Shown in pieces: positions 21,058 through 21,222 of a stretch of DNA of 21,222 bases. The DNA is from a virus, in the IMG/VR virus record IMGVR_UViG_3300028735_000040, positions 1-21,222 of that record; one strand, written 5' to 3'. Made by a program: the position numbers and the translations under genes. Below the pieces are notes generated by a model. The model saw nothing but the letters and a program-made list of their open reading frames with translations. It did not search any database and was not told the DNA's origin. Within the stretch, counting starts at the first letter, position 1; every line of letters starts with the position of its first letter.

Positions 21058-21222
21058 TTATTCCTCGGACACGCCGGTTGAAAACATCTCTTCCATCCCG
21101 AACATCATGGAGCCTCTACTGCGCCCGGACCTGCGATCACCGTAGCGCCGTTCAAGATCACGCCTGCGTTCGTCGGTAAGACGGAAGAAGTCGCGCCAAG
21201 TGCTTTCGTCACTCAGGTCATA
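21058..21222 (-). CDS. C-terminal fragment of the preceding virion-region gene
   Basis: The frame is open from the window edge and ends at TAA 21060-21058, giving 54 residues: a charged segment (TDERRRDLERRYGDRRSGR) and a Met-rich end (SMMFGMEEMFSTGVSEE). The stop lies just before, and its GAGGAATAA overlaps, the ribosome site of the 1275-aa gene. It is too short to identify; position suggests another virion or ejection protein. The start is outside the window. Confidence 0.7.
   Translation of the reverse strand, partial: YDLSDESTWRDFFRLTDERRRDLERRYGDRRSGRSRGSMMFGMEEMFSTGVSEE

Overview
This GC-rich window carries 20 confident minus-strand genes (one of them cut by the window edge), two plus-strand genes and one doubtful plus-strand ORF. 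The gene content is that of a tailed phage or prophage. It has a T7-type tail fibre, a very large ejection-type protein, an XhlA-like holin candidate and a nearly complete phage replication set. The base composition and family mix suit a podovirus-like phage of an alphaproteobacterium, but host and taxonomy cannot be fixed from sequence alone. No terminase, portal, capsid, integrase, phage RNA polymerase, endolysin or tRNA is visible here.

Layout, following transcription from right to left. 21222-14831 is the virion and lysis end: the C-terminus of an unknown protein, a 1275-residue internal virion/ejection-type protein, a T7-type fibre with a 37-residue repeat and a compositionally distinct tip, a small unknown protein and a holin-like protein. 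14804-3634 is the DNA metabolism block: SNF2-type helicase, a protein with 20 consecutive prolines, DUF2800 PD-(D/E)XK nuclease, DUF2815 ssDNA-binding-like protein, family A DNA polymerase, RuvC-like resolvase, metallophosphoesterase, HTH-like protein, AEP prim-pol, RepA/DnaB-like ATPase, an unknown protein and a dNMP kinase-like protein. Many of these genes overlap by 4 bp (ATGA or GTGA), so they look like one translationally coupled operon. It tails off into small genes (HTH-like, basic 70 aa, 31-aa membrane peptide, 81 aa) ending at 2774.

The left 2.8 kb is an accessory cassette. Two plus-strand genes (1751-2382) are divergent from two minus-strand genes (1549-491). The regions upstream of 1751, 1549 and 1027 carry three copies of one control module: a -35/-10-like pair with 17-18 bp spacing, followed by a leader with a GCGCA-TGG-TGCGC dyad. 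This is the most distinctive signal in the window and looks like a small regulon controlled by one factor. The 95-aa plus-strand protein and the 81-aa minus-strand protein that converge around 2.4-2.8 kb are paralogues.

Bases 1-430 hold no gene but two repeat arrays: an A-B-B-A arrangement of 48- and 28-bp units, then four 67-76 bp repeats carrying a TTGCGAA/TTCGCAA dyad. A rho-independent terminator at 431-469 separates them from the leftmost gene.
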